DNA from: Thoreauomyces humboldtii
Lineage: Eukaryota; Chytridiomycota; Chytridiomycetes; Spizellomycetales; Powellomycetaceae
Length of the DNA stretch: 64,000 bases
Direction: 5' to 3'
NCBI GenBank assembly: GCA_027596035.1
Contig: JADGJA010000020.1
Coordinates: 1-64,000 of the forward strand
Positions 1 through 12,634 of this stretch are shown here, in pieces. The notes under the pieces are model-generated. The model ran no database searches and was not told the DNA's origin. It worked only from the letters and a program-made list of their open reading frames with translations. The position numbers and the translations under genes are program-made. The first letter of the stretch is position 1. Each line of letters opens with the position of its first letter.

Positions 1-25
1 CTTCATCCCCTTCCTCCCCACCTTC

Positions 26-1667
26 CTAATCACGTTTGGAGCTCGGACGCCTGGCCGCATACGCCAGATCCTGCTGAGTGAACTCGGGATACATTGTCGA
101 CTCCTCCCAAGGTCTGAGATGCGATGGGGATTCCGTCCGTATGGGAGCAAGAAGAAGAGGCGCCGTCAGAAACAGAGCCACGGACAGCCTCTCGACAGAA
201 TTGCGGGGGGAAATGTAACCACTCACGTTCCCCAGTCCTTCGAGTCGACGCGTGAAGGTCGGTCCATCAACGACGTGACCTCGACGTGGATCTGATCGCA
301 AATGTCCTCGATCGGAAGGTCGTTCGGATCCAGACCGAACGGATTCTCGATCTCCCCTCCTATGGCCTCCAGACCGAGCAGCGTGAACGACGTGACAAAC
401 TGGACCAGAACTGTTACCGAAAAAGAAGAGAAAGAGGGACGGGAAACGGTCAAGTCAACGACCAGCGGTGCCACGAGGAGACGGAAAACTGGGGTACGTG
501 TGTATACTCAACTGGTTCCCCAGCCGTGGTGTGTGAGAAGCTGAAAGGGAAGAGATAATAGGTAGATCACGAGCGTCTGCTTGAGATGCACGCCATACGC
601 GACGGGCATGGGCGTGCCACGGATCCTTTCAAAGCCCGTGAACGATTCCGTCATCGAGTTGAGCGATGCGAGAAACACGTTCATCTGGGGAACGTCCAAC
701 TGGTTGTTGCTCCTCGCCTTCATCGCGAACCCCTGTCGCATTCCCCACGGCAAAGCCAGAAAGATGAGCGTGGGACGTTTCCTCATGCAACCAACGTCCA
801 GAAATGGGGTCGTACCGCGATGTGGTAGGTGATCTCCAAGGGCACGTTGTGCACGTCCAGGTCGCGATTCCACGGAGCGTCCGGGGCGAACTCGGGCAGG
901 TGCGAGAGGTACGGCAGGACGTCGCTGTACGCCACGCCGAGCTCGTTGCGCAGGTGATGCTTGATGCTGTGCATGAGCGCGATGAGAAGGTTCATGGCGC
1001 CTCGCTTCTCCATGTCCTCGTGTGCGTTGTTGGCCTTGCACACGATCCAGATGAACCGAGACATGTTCCTGACCTCCCTTTCCAGATTTCCGAACAGCCT
1101 TCTCCCTTCCCAGAACCGGTCGTAGGCGGCGTTGTTGCGGAACACCAGCAGGAGACCCATCACCACGGAGAGGATCGTGATGAGCAGGAACGAGTCGGGC
1201 ACGATGGCTCGGAACCAGCTGTCCGGAAACTGGGTGTAGAGATACGCCCACGGAGCTGAGAGGGAGAACGGAACCCAGCGGGCGCAACGAGTAAGTGAAA
1301 AACGTGCGGATACCGAAGCTGTTCGAGTGCTTTTCCGTGACCCCGACTCACCGGCCCAAGCAGTCACAAGACACGTAGGGACGAAGATGGTGGGTATCAC
1401 CGAGCCGTACCATCGAGTGACTGATCGATTCGGGGGCGGGAAAGAAGGGTATCAGCGAGCGAGCGAGCGAGCGTATCACGTCGAGGGCAAGCGACTCGTG
1501 GGAACGCGACGGATCTTACGATCTCTCACTGAATCGTAGTAGTTTGACTCGTTCTCCACGCGATGCGAGTGGCGGCCAGGCCGAAGTGCTGGTCGTTTTG
1601 GCGTGGGGAGCAGAGTCGTGTCGGAGAAGGAAGCCATGGAGAAAAGATGGGGAACAGCGGAAGCCAT
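26..1667 (-). CDS. Bestrophin/UPF0187-family anion channel-like membrane protein, 6 exons, 382 aa
   Basis: Predicted membrane protein of the bestrophin/RFP-TM (UPF0187) family, which forms chloride or other anion channels. Exons read on the minus strand are 1667-1520, 1420-1352, 1255-816, 732-513, 410-227 and 113-26. All phases close into one frame ending in TAG. Family hallmarks are visible: WYGSVIPTIFVPT near the first membrane segment, LLLVFRNNAAYDRFWEG in the middle, then TGFERIRGTPMPVAYGVHLK and an ENPFGLDPNDLP motif in the cytoplasmic C-terminal half. The last is typical of the family's acidic, calcium-binding-like region. The ATG at 1667 is the first in-frame methionine that connects through a GTAAGA donor (phase 1) to the WYGS exon. 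The N-terminal 50 residues are Ser/Pro-rich and not conserved, so the start is the weakest part. It is divergent from EFL1. Substrate and membrane location cannot be told from sequence. Confidence 0.85.
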
Positions 1668-2193
1668 GCACTGTACGAAAGGGAATGGGTGGCTGTTTCT
1701 CACTCTCTCTCTCGCACACGAAGTGAATCACTGGCCCCCTTGACGTTGGTCAACCTTGCTACTACAACCTGCGCGCAAGTAAAAGGGTGTGGGGGAGGGA
1801 AAGGACACCTTTCAGCAAGGAGAGAGTCAGTCGGAATTTCAAGGTGGAAGAGGAGGAGGAGGAGAAGCGTTTCACGTTGCCGCCGCACGCGCCGCACGCG
1901 CCAACACGCGGTTTGCCGCTTGGGTTTTGCGCAGCAAGTGTCTTACAGATGGAGAATCCAACCCCAACCCCAACTCGACTCACGAACGGTCTTGGCTAAT
2001 GGCGCTCGGCCCCCAGCGCGAAGCCGAACACAGCGAGGCTGCCGAAAAGCCTTCATCACCTTCCCTCAACCCCTTGGGAAATTTATGGGGTGGACCAGTT
2101 CGCAAAGTCCTACGTATAAACGAAAGGCACATCGCTGAAGGGGTGGCAATTGGACCAAAGGCAGGATAGCAAAAGGGATAGGTATCATCCAGG
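1668..2193. promoter_or_regulatory. Divergent intergenic region between the bestrophin-like gene and EFL1
   Basis: 526 bp between two divergent starts, so it must hold both promoters. It contains a purine-rich run near 1846-1868 and short C-rich repeats near 1960-1980. I see no convincing TATA box or coding exon. Confidence 0.4.
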
Positions 2194-5100
2194 ATGCCAG
2201 CAATATCGCACGAGCAACTGGTCGGCTTGCAGAGGAATCAGGAGAAAATAAGGAACATTTGCATCCTCGCTCACGTTGACCACGGTTAGTGAATGCCCCC
2301 CTCCGGAAGGGCTGGTGGAAGCAATCGACGTTGGGTTCTCATGGTCTCACCCGTGATCTCATCCATTCCGACGCAGGGAAAACTACGCTGTCCGACAGTC
2401 TCCTTGCCTCCAATGGTATCATCAGCGCCAAGCTCTCGGGCAAAGTCCGATACATGGACTCGCGAGAGGACGAGCAACAGCGAGGCATCACCATGAAGTC
2501 CAGCGGGATATCGCTCTACTTCAAGATACAGCGGAACCTACGGGATCGGCAAGAGAATGGTTGGCGGCTGGCTTCCCTTTTTTCGCGGAACTGGCCCCCC
2601 CCCGTCTGCGTGTGTCACGTCACGTCGTTGACTCTTAGTTGTCTCTCCATCGTAGAAGCCGGCGTTGCGATCGACGAGTATCTGGTCAACCTCATCGACT
2701 CTCCGGGACACGTGGACTTCTCCAGCGAAGTGTCCACCGCATCGCGTCTGTGCGACGGCGCCCTGGTTCTGGTCGACGCGGTGGAAGGCGTCTGCACCCA
2801 GACCCACACCGTGCTCAGGCAGGCCTGGACGGAGAACGTCCGACCCATCCTCGTCCTCAACAAGATCGATCGGTTGATGACGGAGCTCAAGCTCACATCC
2901 TCGGAGGCGTACGTGCATCTCAACCAGATCCTGGAGCAGGTGAACGCCATCATGGGCACCTTCTACTCGGAGAACATGATGCAGGAGGACGCCGCGCGCT
3001 ACGAGGCTTCCCGTGCCCAGAGGGAAGCCGCGAGGGTGGGCAAGGACGGAGGAGGGAACGAGGAAGCGGGGGACGCGGACTGGCAGTTGGAGGAGCAGGA
3101 CGATTCGACCCTCTACTTCTCGCCCGACGCGGGGAACGTCATCTTCTCGAGTGCGATCGACGGGTGGGCGTTCCGGATAGAGCAGTTCGCACAGATCTAC
3201 GCCGCAAAGCTTGGGATAAAAGAGCAGCTCCTGAGGAAAGTCCTCTGGGGCGACTTTTACCTGGATCCAAAGACGAAGCGCGTGCTCACGCACAAGGGCA
3301 TCAAGGGCCGATCGCTCAAGCCCATGTTTGTGCAGTTCATCCTGGACAACCTTTGGGCGCTCTACGAGACCGTCTTGGAAACGAACGACCGTGACAAGGT
3401 GGAGAAGATTGTGAAGGCGCTCAACGTCAAGGTCATGCCGCGCGACCTGCGTTCAAAGGACAGTCGGGCTTTGTTGCAGACGATCATGGGACAATGGCTG
3501 CCTCTATCCTCGGCGGTGCTCCTGACGGTCGTGGAACGACTTCCTTGTCCGGCGGTCGCCCAACGGTTACGGATACCGAAAATCCTGCATCCGAAGCAGA
3601 CGGCGGACGAGCTTGCGGTGGTCACGAGACTCCTGGGCGTTCTGGAGAAGCCGCTGTGCGAGTGCGACATCAGCGACGAGGCACCCGTTGTGGCGTACGT
3701 CAGCAAAATGTTCAGCGTGTCACCTGATATGCTACCGTCCAACAGACGGGCGACCTTGACAGCGGAGGAAATGCGGGAACGGCGGAAACTGGCTCTAGCC
3801 AAACAGGCTGCAGCGAACAAGGCTCGTTTAGGGGAGGAGACGATCGGTCCCGAGCACATAGCGTTGGACGTTGCGAGGCTCTCGATCGCCGCCGACGAAA
3901 GCACCGAGGGACCGACCGTGCTTCAGATGCCGACGACAGAGGAGGGAAGCTCGGAAGCTGAAGAGCCGGTGGTTGGAGAGTCCCTGATCGGGTTTGCGCG
4001 CATCTACTCGGGCACGATCCGAGTAGGACAGACTCTGCACGTGCTAGGCCCAAAATACGATCCCGCGAATCCCTCTCGGTTCCGCACCGAAGTCAAGATC
4101 ACAAAGCTGTACCTGATGATGGGACGGGAACTCCAGGCATTAACATCGGTTCCAGCCGGAAACGTCTTCGGTATCGGTGGTCTGGCAGACCATGTTCTCA
4201 AAACTGGCACACTCAGCAGCGTTCTTGAATGTCCGAGCTTCGGTGGAGTAAGCAACGAGGACGCTCCCATCGTTCGCGTGGCCTTGGAGCCTCGCGAGCC
4301 GAATCAGATGTCTCAGCTCGTTGATGGTCTTCGGATGCTCAACCAGGCGGACCCGTGCGTGCAGGTCTACTTGCAGGACACGGGAGAGCACGTCATCGTA
4401 TGTGCGGGGGAACTTCACCTCGAGCGATGCCTGAACGATCTCAGGGAACGGTTCGCCAAGATCGAAATCCAAGTTTCCCCGCCAATCGTGCCGTTCCGGG
4501 AGACGATATCGAGTTTCCCGGCTCAACAGAAGGATCAGGATGACACAAATACTGCGGCGGGCAAGGACGGAAACGCTGATCAGGACGGTGAGGATACCAC
4601 GAAGGGCGCCGCGCTACCGCTCGGAACTGTGGAACTAGCAACTCCTAACAAGCTCTGCACCATGCGAGTGCGCGGGCTTCCTATCCCATCGCGCGTGACG
4701 GCATTCCTCGAGAGTCAGTCCCGAACGCTACGTAACGTTTTGGACCAAGAAACCGAAGGTGATGCGTTCATATCGCAACTTAAAGCGACGTTTGAAGAGG
4801 CGTTCAAGGAGAACGAAGTAAAGAACAAGGAGATCTGGACAGGGGTGGTTGACAAACTGTGGGCGTGCGGACCCAAACGGATCGGCGCCAACCTTCTCAT
4901 CAACAACGTGCCAGGGTACGAACGACCTTCGTGGTCGCAATCCGTTGCGTCCCGTCGGACACGCACGAGGTCCAGTGCTCCCGACGACGATACGTATGAT
5001 CCCGACGCGGACGACGACGCCGTATCGACGGAAGCGTCGGAGGCCGACGCCACCGGCGTCCGCCGTGTCGCAGCCATACAGCAGTTCGAGGGCAGCATCA

Positions 5101-5822
5101 ACGCCGGTTTCCAACTCGCCACGCTCCAGGGCCCGCTCTGCGCTGAACCCATGATGGGGGTAGCCTTCGTCCTCGATCAACTCGTCTTCCAGGATCCACC
5201 ATCGACGGGTACTCCCGCCGCCGTCCAGTACCAACAGCAACTCGGACTCCTGTCGGGTCAGATCATCTCGACCTTCAAGGAAGCCTGTCGTCAGGCCTTC
5301 CTGACCTACTCTCCTCGACTCATGCTCGCCACCTACTCGTGCGAACTGCAAGCCCCCGCCGACGTCCTCGGAAAGGTGTACGCCGTCCTCGCACGTCGTC
5401 GCGGACGGATCCTCTCCGAGACGATGAGGGAAGGGACCCCCTTCTTCACCATCCTCTCCACCATCCCCGTCGTGGAATCGTTCGGATTCTGCGACGAGAT
5501 CCGGAAACGGTCGAGCGGTGCCGCGAGTCCTCAGTTGGTGTTCAAGGCGTTCGAACCTTTGGAGCAGGATCCCTTCTGGACCCCGAGCACCGAGGAGGAG
5601 TTGGAGGATCTCGGGTCGATGGCGGATAGGGAGAACCTTGCCAGGAGATACATGGACGGAGTGCGGAAGCGGAAGGTACGACATTTTTGCGTGAGGTCTA
5701 ACGTGGCAAACCTTTTATAGAGATCTAACGTTGTCTTTGGTCCTTGACTTCGCTAGGGTATGCTTGTTGCAAAGAAGATGGTGGAGGATGCAGAAAAGCA
5801 GAGAACACTGAAGCAGAAGTAG
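2194..5822 (+). CDS. EFL1: Elongation factor-like GTPase 1 (EFL1/Ria1), 60S ribosome maturation, 4 exons, 1119 aa
   Basis: Cytoplasmic EF-2-like GTPase that works with SBDS/Sdo1 to release eIF6/Tif6 from nascent 60S subunits. Exons: 2194-2284, 2377-2559, 2656-5675 and 5757-5822. The first intron splits the P-loop codon. Joined, residues 26-34 read AHVDHGKTT (G1). G3 is DSPGH and G4 is NKID, and the EFL1-specific MGQWLP and AFARIYSGT-like stretches follow (here GFARIYSGTIRVGQ). The C-terminus has the EF-G domain IV/V pattern and ends in a Lys/Gln-rich tail (KQRTLKQK) encoded by the small last exon. An acidic insertion (GKDGNADQDGEDTTKG) sits in the second half. Length matches the family (about 1100 aa). 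The 96-nt intron 2560-2655 has a poor GTTGGC donor and is in frame, so its removal is inferred from family alignment rather than forced by a stop. Confidence 0.93.
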
Positions 5823-6409
5823 ATAGACGGCATCATCATTCATATCATTTTCTAATTATTGCATCGATCGCGCTCCAGAGCTGAATTTACCGGCGTGACC
5901 ACACAGACGGGCTGCCCAGCACTCTTCCATCTGCAGATCCGTGACATGGAAAACGCTCGTGAAAGTAATTGTGCTGTCTCACGGGAAGACGGTCAAGGCG
6001 GGCTTCCGCCGTCATGTGGACCACGCTCTGCTTTCAACGACGTCTTGTGAAAAGGGGGTTCATTGTATTTCCATGACAACGTTATCTCCTCCCCACCACA
6101 TCCGTTCTTCGTCGGTCCCGGCGACTTCCTCTCGAGCCGTCATATCTTCCAGGCACCAGAGGAAGCAAACCCTTCCTGTGCCTGTGGCTATCAGCGGAAG
6201 GCTGAAGGTCTCTGTCCCTCCCGCTGGGATGGACGGGAGTACGGTTTGAAGAGGGCCCGCGGGAAGGATGTTCGGTGCGCGATGCTCAGTTGATGTTGAC
6301 GTCGATGATAAGGATTGTTGCGATGAGGCGATGGCTGATGGTGATGATGGCGGAAGGGGCGGTGGGTCCCGGGTTGGAAGGATGCGGATGAGCAGCTGAC
6401 GTGGGTGAT
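5823..6409. other. Convergent 3' region between EFL1 and TRS120
   Basis: 587 bp between two convergent stop codons. It probably carries both 3' UTRs and polyadenylation signals. AT-rich stretches lie just after the EFL1 stop (5840-5862). No coding feature is supported. Confidence 0.4.
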
Positions 6410-9400
6410 CTAAGAGGCGGACAGATGTGTTTTTAGCATGGCGAAGTCCAATGGAAAGAGCAAAACGTGGTGTGTCCGATCCTCACCCAAGAAGTTCGTG
6501 ATGGTCCAAACCACCACCGTCTTCTCCCACATCTTGACTGGCCAGGTCCCCTCGGCTCCGAGGGTGACCCCGTGCACCTGGACGTCAACGCCCATGGCGC
6601 ACCTTCGGACCACCTGTCCCATCTCCCTCGCTAGCTTGAGCGCTCTCAAGCCCACCACGCCTTGGCGCCCGCTAGCTGTCCACCGTACCCGGACTCGACG
6701 AAGCACCTCCTGTCGATACCAGAACCACACCCGACGTTCCCGTTCCTCCTCTGGAGGGCGCTTCCGCGTCTTGCCGACAACAAACTGCTTCCACTCGGGC
6801 TCCGGGATCCGTTTGGAGACTTGGGAGGCTGGCAGATGCAAACGCTTCATGGGTAGATGGATTCTGCGAAAAGTCGGATCAGATGCCGATGACGGGGGCA
6901 AAAAGAAATCTCGGCATATGCACCAACCGTTTAGTGACCCCAGCGTGAACTACCGTCCGTGTTTCGTAGGTTGGCTTCAGGGAGTCAGGATCTGGGCGTG
7001 GGAAGAAGTAGCATTTCGTCAAAAAGTGAACGCTACCTCGTGGACCCTGTAGCTGATTTGTGGCAACATACCATCATAGACCTCGAACACAACCTCGAAG
7101 ACTCCTCTCCAGAAGTTCCTCATGTCCAGTACAAACAGATAGTAGTCCTCCCTTGCGCCCATGTTGAGCTCCAAGTCCAAATCTACGGTCATCTCCTCGA
7201 TGCTCAGGTTTCGGTCATTACTTTGATCCCTCCCCGAGTTGTCGCCAGAAAAGTCGTGTCGATCGGTCAGCAACATCGTGTCCATATTGACTGGATGGAG
7301 GGAGCGGGCCACCGTTAAAAGCACGGGTTGGATGAGCGTGCGGGTGTAGAATGTTGTGGGAGGAGTGGCTATGTCGATGTCGGGATCAAGCGCGGTAGAA
7401 GCGTATGAGATAGTAATGGTGCCCCCAGTGCTACGAGGATATAGGCAATGAGCTTCGACGGTTCTTTTCGCCATAAAGGACACAACCATCCATCATACCA
7501 TCCCATCTTTCCGTACACGCCGATCATGATCTCCATAACTCCTCCAGGTGGCAGATCAAGCGCGATTCGTTCGACAACTACGTCGCCCATGACGGGTCCC
7601 ACTCGCTCATGCCCGAAGGGATCCTTCTCCACCCATAGGGAGCGAACATTTCGCCAGTACACGTCCCGCTCGTATACATCTTCGGGCTCCTCCTGGGCTT
7701 CCGGTGACAGCACGCGTTCCGTCTCAGCATAGGCTTCTAGGAGGCCCACAGTGATCAGATCGATGTGCGTATTACCGATGTTCTCTAGGCGGACCGGGAA
7801 GGAAGTGCTGGAGAACGAAAACGAGATAAGTCCGCTCATCACGCACAACTGACTCTGAACATGAAGGTTTTGTTGATGCATACCATTCGCCGGCAAACAG
7901 CATGCGCGAAGTAGGTGCTGCGGCGTCTTGCACAATCTGCAAAGCAGGTTGCGCCGGAATGACTGCTATTGGAATGTGCCACAATGGCTGTGTTTTTGGA
8001 CTTTTAAAAGCGGCCGTGTTATTGAACACTCAACTCGAGCGGGTGCCTCGCGCATGTAACTTACATCTCGTCTTTGTTCGCTGGAGTCTTTCCCTCGACC
8101 CACTTTCCGAAACGTTGAGCCTCATCCTGGGGTCGTCTCCGTCCGTCCTTCGTTCGCATCCGAGGAATCTCCAGCAGCTGTGTCAAGCATCCGATCTGTA
8201 CCTCAAGTCCTCCAAATAGCTTGGCACGGATGCCTTTGACGCAAAGAGTGCCCGGAACCAGCGGCACACCGGCGAGTCGGACGGTAAATGTCCGGCTAGA
8301 CGCTGGTATGGTTACTGCTTGCTGTAAAATGGGCTTGAAGTCAAGCTCTGACGTACTATCAGGAGAGCTTTGCGTTAGCGTCTCGATCAGTACGTGTCAT
8401 AGTAAGGAAGCTTACTCTATTTGCAGATCTTCTATTTCCAGAGCGAATAAAAATGGGTTTGCGAAGGTAACATCGAAAAAGGCGGTTTCCTTGGCCACGA
8501 GTAATACCTATGCAGAAGAATTAGTTTGACATGATTGGATAAGACCGACCGGACACTGAGACCTACGCTTTTACCGAGATCCTTCTTGGCAATTTTTCCT
8601 TTGTCTGCAAACGGATTATACAGAAAAGGGTCCTTCGCTTGCGTGCTATCAGCCGCCACGCCGCCGTCCAGCAGCGAGCGTGGATGTGGATACGGGATCT
8701 CGGTCAGACCCTGCCTGAATCAAACAAATTGTGTCTTAGTGCTTTAGGAATGCTAACATGTGTACCGGGCCCAAGCGCACCTGACGATCTCGATACGCCG
8801 AACGATAGGAACACGACAAGAATCCGCGGGAGCGAGGGGTGGGATAGTATGGTTGATGCTGGCTGCTTTCAGCGACTCCATCACGTCCGTTTGCTCCATC
8901 TCGCTAAGATGTCGATGTAGTCTCTGCAGTAGTCGAAGACCACGTGCAACGACATCGTGGTGAGCTGGTCATGGAGATGCAATGCATCAGGTTTCGATAT
9001 CCCTACAATGTCAACAGGAGCTTGACATACCTCCGCAAGCGTCAGCGATGTCCACAAACTCTTTGAGACAATCGATCTGCAGGTCGGGCCAGCCGTGCTT
9101 CACCCGCGATTTCCGTATCCGTCGCGTTGACGCCTCCTCGATCGGTGCATCCAGATCCTGTTCATCAAAGTAGTCATCGACCCATGACTCGTCATCATCG
9201 TCAAAGACAGCCTTTGGGCCTTCCCGTCCGGCTTCTTGGTTTATTCGTTCGTCAAGGGACGGGGTCCTGCCGGCACCGTAAGCGGCGCAGACGTTTCGCA
9301 TGCACTCCAGCAATCCAGCGGCCTCTGGTGTCGCGATAGGAGGCAACGTTTCCGTCTCTGAGATCTCCGGTAACGATCCCATACGTCCAGCGGGCCGCGA

Positions 9401-11395
9401 TGATCCCCTGATATTGGCAGCAAGTAACAAAGCTGTTTGTCGCAGAAAAAACCCATGCTTCTTCTTATGGCCTACAAGAGCATACGCTGTAGTGATAGCG
9501 GTGACGCAACGGATCTGATCCGAAAGAGTAAGAAACTCGATTCCCGAAGCCCAGCCTTTCATAGCCCAAGATGAAACATCGACTCGCGAGGCGCCCAGTC
9601 CTCCATGTAAAATGATACGGTCCTTGTCCGAAGCGGGACCAGGGATACTCCCTGCCCCGGTAGTATTGCCCGTAGTGCCACCGGTACGAGCTGACTGTAA
9701 GCCCATGTTTGAAGCAATGTCGGCAATGCCCTTGCTCTCTGGGGTGAACAGAAGAACGCCTGCACCATTCGTGATAGGCCCGTTGAATTTGCAGCGCCAC
9801 ATGGCTGCAAGGAACTTGGACATGAACAAGCATCCCTGGATCTGCATGTACGGGTAGTTTCCGGGCTGGCCGGCTTGATATGACCGCTCGTACAAAGAGA
9901 CGATTTCCCGGTATCGCTCTGGGATGTCGCAGATTAGCATCCGGAATTGCGGGTGAGAGCGAGCGGCCTGAAACAAGGTTCTATAGGTAGGCGGCTTGAT
10001 AGGTTGACGAGTTAAGGACGCTGGAAGGTCCTCATCCGATTCTGGAGTGTTTTGGTCACTACCTTCAGATGGCGGCTGTCAATGATAAAACCCGTTAGTG
10101 ACATGATTGTGTGCAAGTGCAAAAAAGTCCTACCCAGACTCCAGTCTTGGGCAATACGGAAAGAATCAGGGCACAATAGTATGATTCCATTGTGGCGGCT
10201 TGCCATTGATAATCGCTGGCAGCTTTCATCGCCTCCATTGCGACCAAGTAGCTGCTCGTAAGCGTTAGCAAGCGGTAAGCTAGCCTGACCCCTGGCTTTC
10301 GAGTTCCTCACCTGCTAATGGCAAGATCTATCCTTCCGGCCAAAAGAAACAGGTCGCCAACAATTTTCTGTGCTCTTGCTGGTGTTCGCTTTTTAGTTTT
10401 GTCAGGAGCAAACAAACTGCCTAGCATGGACGCGGTGGAATCCTGCGATACGAGCGTAGCGATCGAGTTTTCGCGCGTAGCTGATGGCAGCCCTCCGGAA
10501 ATGTTGTGCGGGCTCTGGGTGGAAGCAGATTGCGCTCCCCCAGGACTGAATGGGGATGAAGCGACCATTGGCGACGGAGCTGCGGAGGTGACTAGCGCGC
10601 CGATTGGCGAAGACATCATAGGACCATTGATCATAGGTCTTTTCTCCGCATGCGTAGCCTACAGTTCAAGTCAATGAGATGGCGTCCAACAGCGTGCAGA
10701 CCAGCCTGCCACGCACCATATTGCCGAATGCGACCAGGAGCTCATTTGCAAGGTCGTTCATCTGCGTCATCAAGTAGAAAGATAGCTTCTTGGGGTCATC
10801 AGGAATCATTATGCAGCCCCTCGTGTCATCCGCTTGCTGCTCGGTGGGCTCAAATGCAAAGCATCGGGATGCGAGCACCGACGGATATCGCGTCAAGATG
10901 CTCTGAAATCGTTTGAAACCATCACCGATGCTAGGGATCTGCTGGCAGTGCATTACTCCAATCACCTAGTGACCTGAGGTATCAGCCGGCTTGGTCATCA
11001 CCGTTCGCGGTCGCATTTGGAACGTACCGCCACGACCTGCCTCCACGGCTGCATCTCTTCCAAAGGAATATGCTCCCTGTCATAGAAAGTCACATAGTTC
11101 ATGTGAAGAAATCCCTCATGCTCGTACATCTGTTGCGTGTACTTTGCTACACCCGAGATTTGCACGTCTGTGAGCCTGAGTAGGGGGTTGCGGGCCTGCG
11201 GTGTCCTTCCAGCCACATACACTGCGATTTTGTCAAGTCTGGCTTCGTCAAGTCGGTGGTCGAAACGACGGCGAACTCTGATATGATCTCTACATATTTC
11301 CGAAAAGTCTCCTGGCGGATTGGATGGATAGGCACAAGGAGGACACGGACTTGACTTGGGCGAAGGAGATCAACCGGAAGCAGAGCCACGGACAT
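6410..11395 (-). CDS. TRS120: TRAPPII tethering complex subunit TRS120/TRAPPC9, 15 exons, 1365 aa
   Basis: TRAPPII subunit needed for Rab11/Ypt31-linked traffic at the late Golgi. Minus-strand exons: 11395-11223, 11175-11028, 10965-10717, 10658-10312, 10251-10134, 10075-9031, 8964-8781, 8714-8567, 8507-8416, 8355-8065, 8000-7884, 7807-7499, 7430-7072, 6991-6928 and 6863-6410. Every junction has a GT donor and an AG acceptor and all phases agree, giving one 1365-codon frame. The N-terminus (MSVALLPVDLLRPSQVRVLL) fits the Trs120 start. The middle contains the conserved FAFEP / GCIMIPDDPKKLSFYL stretch and an alpha-solenoid with AMWRCKFNGPITNGAGVL. The C-terminal half shows the repeated beta-sandwich (ASPM/Trs120 Ig-like) pattern, for example AKETAFFDVTFANPFLF and IPAQPALQIVQ, then GVTKRIHLPMKR and a FWYRQEVLRRV block. 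Exons 5 and 14 are too short or lack an ATG and would be missed by simple ORF calling. Confidence 0.93.
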
Positions 11396-11974
11396 TACGC
11401 CTTCGATCAAGTACACGAGGTTCTCGATATATGAACTTCGCGCAGGTTACGGGTGCTGTGAATAGTCCTTTTGACAAGGAAGGCGGCAATGCTACACGGC
11501 AATCCCTTCGTGATGACCGAAGATGGCAGCGCCGCCGGCACCACCCGCTCTAAAAGTCCGAATCGGTGAGCCGACACAAGACTAGGATGGTTGGACGATG
11601 GCGAGGACGAGGATAAGCTGCTGCCCTATCGAGGTTGACTGCGGTACCGCTGAAGACCTTTCTCTTGAGAGGTAATATTTCGGCTGGCAATTGGAAGCCT
11701 TGCGCCTTTGCGGTGATGTCCTTCACGCGTAAGAGGGCTGGGGGCTATGCCCTTCCATTCGCCTGAACCCTAATGCAGGCTGTAAGAACCCTAGATCGGC
11801 GTGGAAAGTGAACCTCGAACGGCGTTCAACCCAACGCGGAGATCGTGGGAGACGAAGGAAGACCTCGGCGAATAGTTGTGCATCAGAACCAACCATTCCA
11901 CGTCGTGCAGTCAGCCTTATCGCATCTACTGGAACGCCAGAGTCTCGCCAGTACCACTCACCTTCTATCGACGA
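11396..11974. promoter_or_regulatory. Divergent intergenic region between TRS120 and LSM1
   Basis: 579 bp separating two divergent start codons, so it should hold both promoters. No conserved element or extra exon is evident. Confidence 0.35.
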
Positions 11975-12634
11975 ATGGACAACTTCCTTCCCGGCTCCGC
12001 CAGTCTGGTAGACTGCGTAGACAGTAAGCCAGAGCAGACACCTCAAAGCCCATGCGAGAGCGACACCGGACAATTCAACTTGTTCCAAATGCAGAAAAGC
12101 TACTGGTGATACTTCGAGACGGGCGGAAACTCATTGGATGGCTGAGGTCATATGACCAATTCGGTGAGTGTGCTGTTGTGTCCGAGCTGCGATAGCTCTC
12201 TGGTTTGAACCCGAGCCTTCATTCTTGATCTCGTGCGTCGTGATTTGGTGCTCGCTCTTACATACGTCTGCAGCGAATCTGGTGCTCCAAGACACGGTGG
12301 AGCGTACATACATCGGCACGACATACGGGGAAGCATACCGGGGAATGTTCGTAATAAGAGGAGAAAACGTTGTGCTTCTCGGAGAGATTGTGAGTGGTTC
12401 CGGAGCCCGTGGTTCCCTGCTGGCCAAGCTGTCCTGACTGCCTTTGCACTTTTGCAGGACAAAGAGAAGGAGGCCGCAGCAGCCTCAACATTACAACAGA
12501 TACCAGTGGACGCAGCCCGGGAAGCGCAAAAGGCGGAAGCGGAGCGACGTAAAGCTCGTGAAAAGATTCAGAAGCGGATCTTGCACGACCGTGGGTTCAG
12601 CGTGGACGTCCTGGAGCAACATGATCAGTATTGA
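11975..12634 (+). CDS. LSM1: Sm-like protein LSM1, cytoplasmic mRNA decapping activator, 4 exons, 136 aa
   Basis: LSM1 is the distinguishing subunit of the cytoplasmic LSM1-7 ring that binds deadenylated mRNA 3' ends and promotes decapping with PAT1. Exons: 11975-12023, 12095-12163, 12274-12389 and 12458-12634. Phases are consistent and the frame ends in TGA. The Sm1 motif reads VDKKLLVILRDGRKLIGWL followed by RSYDQFANLVL. The Sm2 region has YGEAYRGMFVIRGENVVLLG, including the GMFVIRGENV signature specific to LSM1 (and close to LSM8). The charged C-terminal helix ends in a short tail with the DRGFSVDVLEQHDQY pattern, which matches the LSM1 C-terminal extension rather than LSM8. The length of 136 aa is normal. 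The Sm fold is split over three exons, so no single open frame shows it. Confidence 0.95.
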
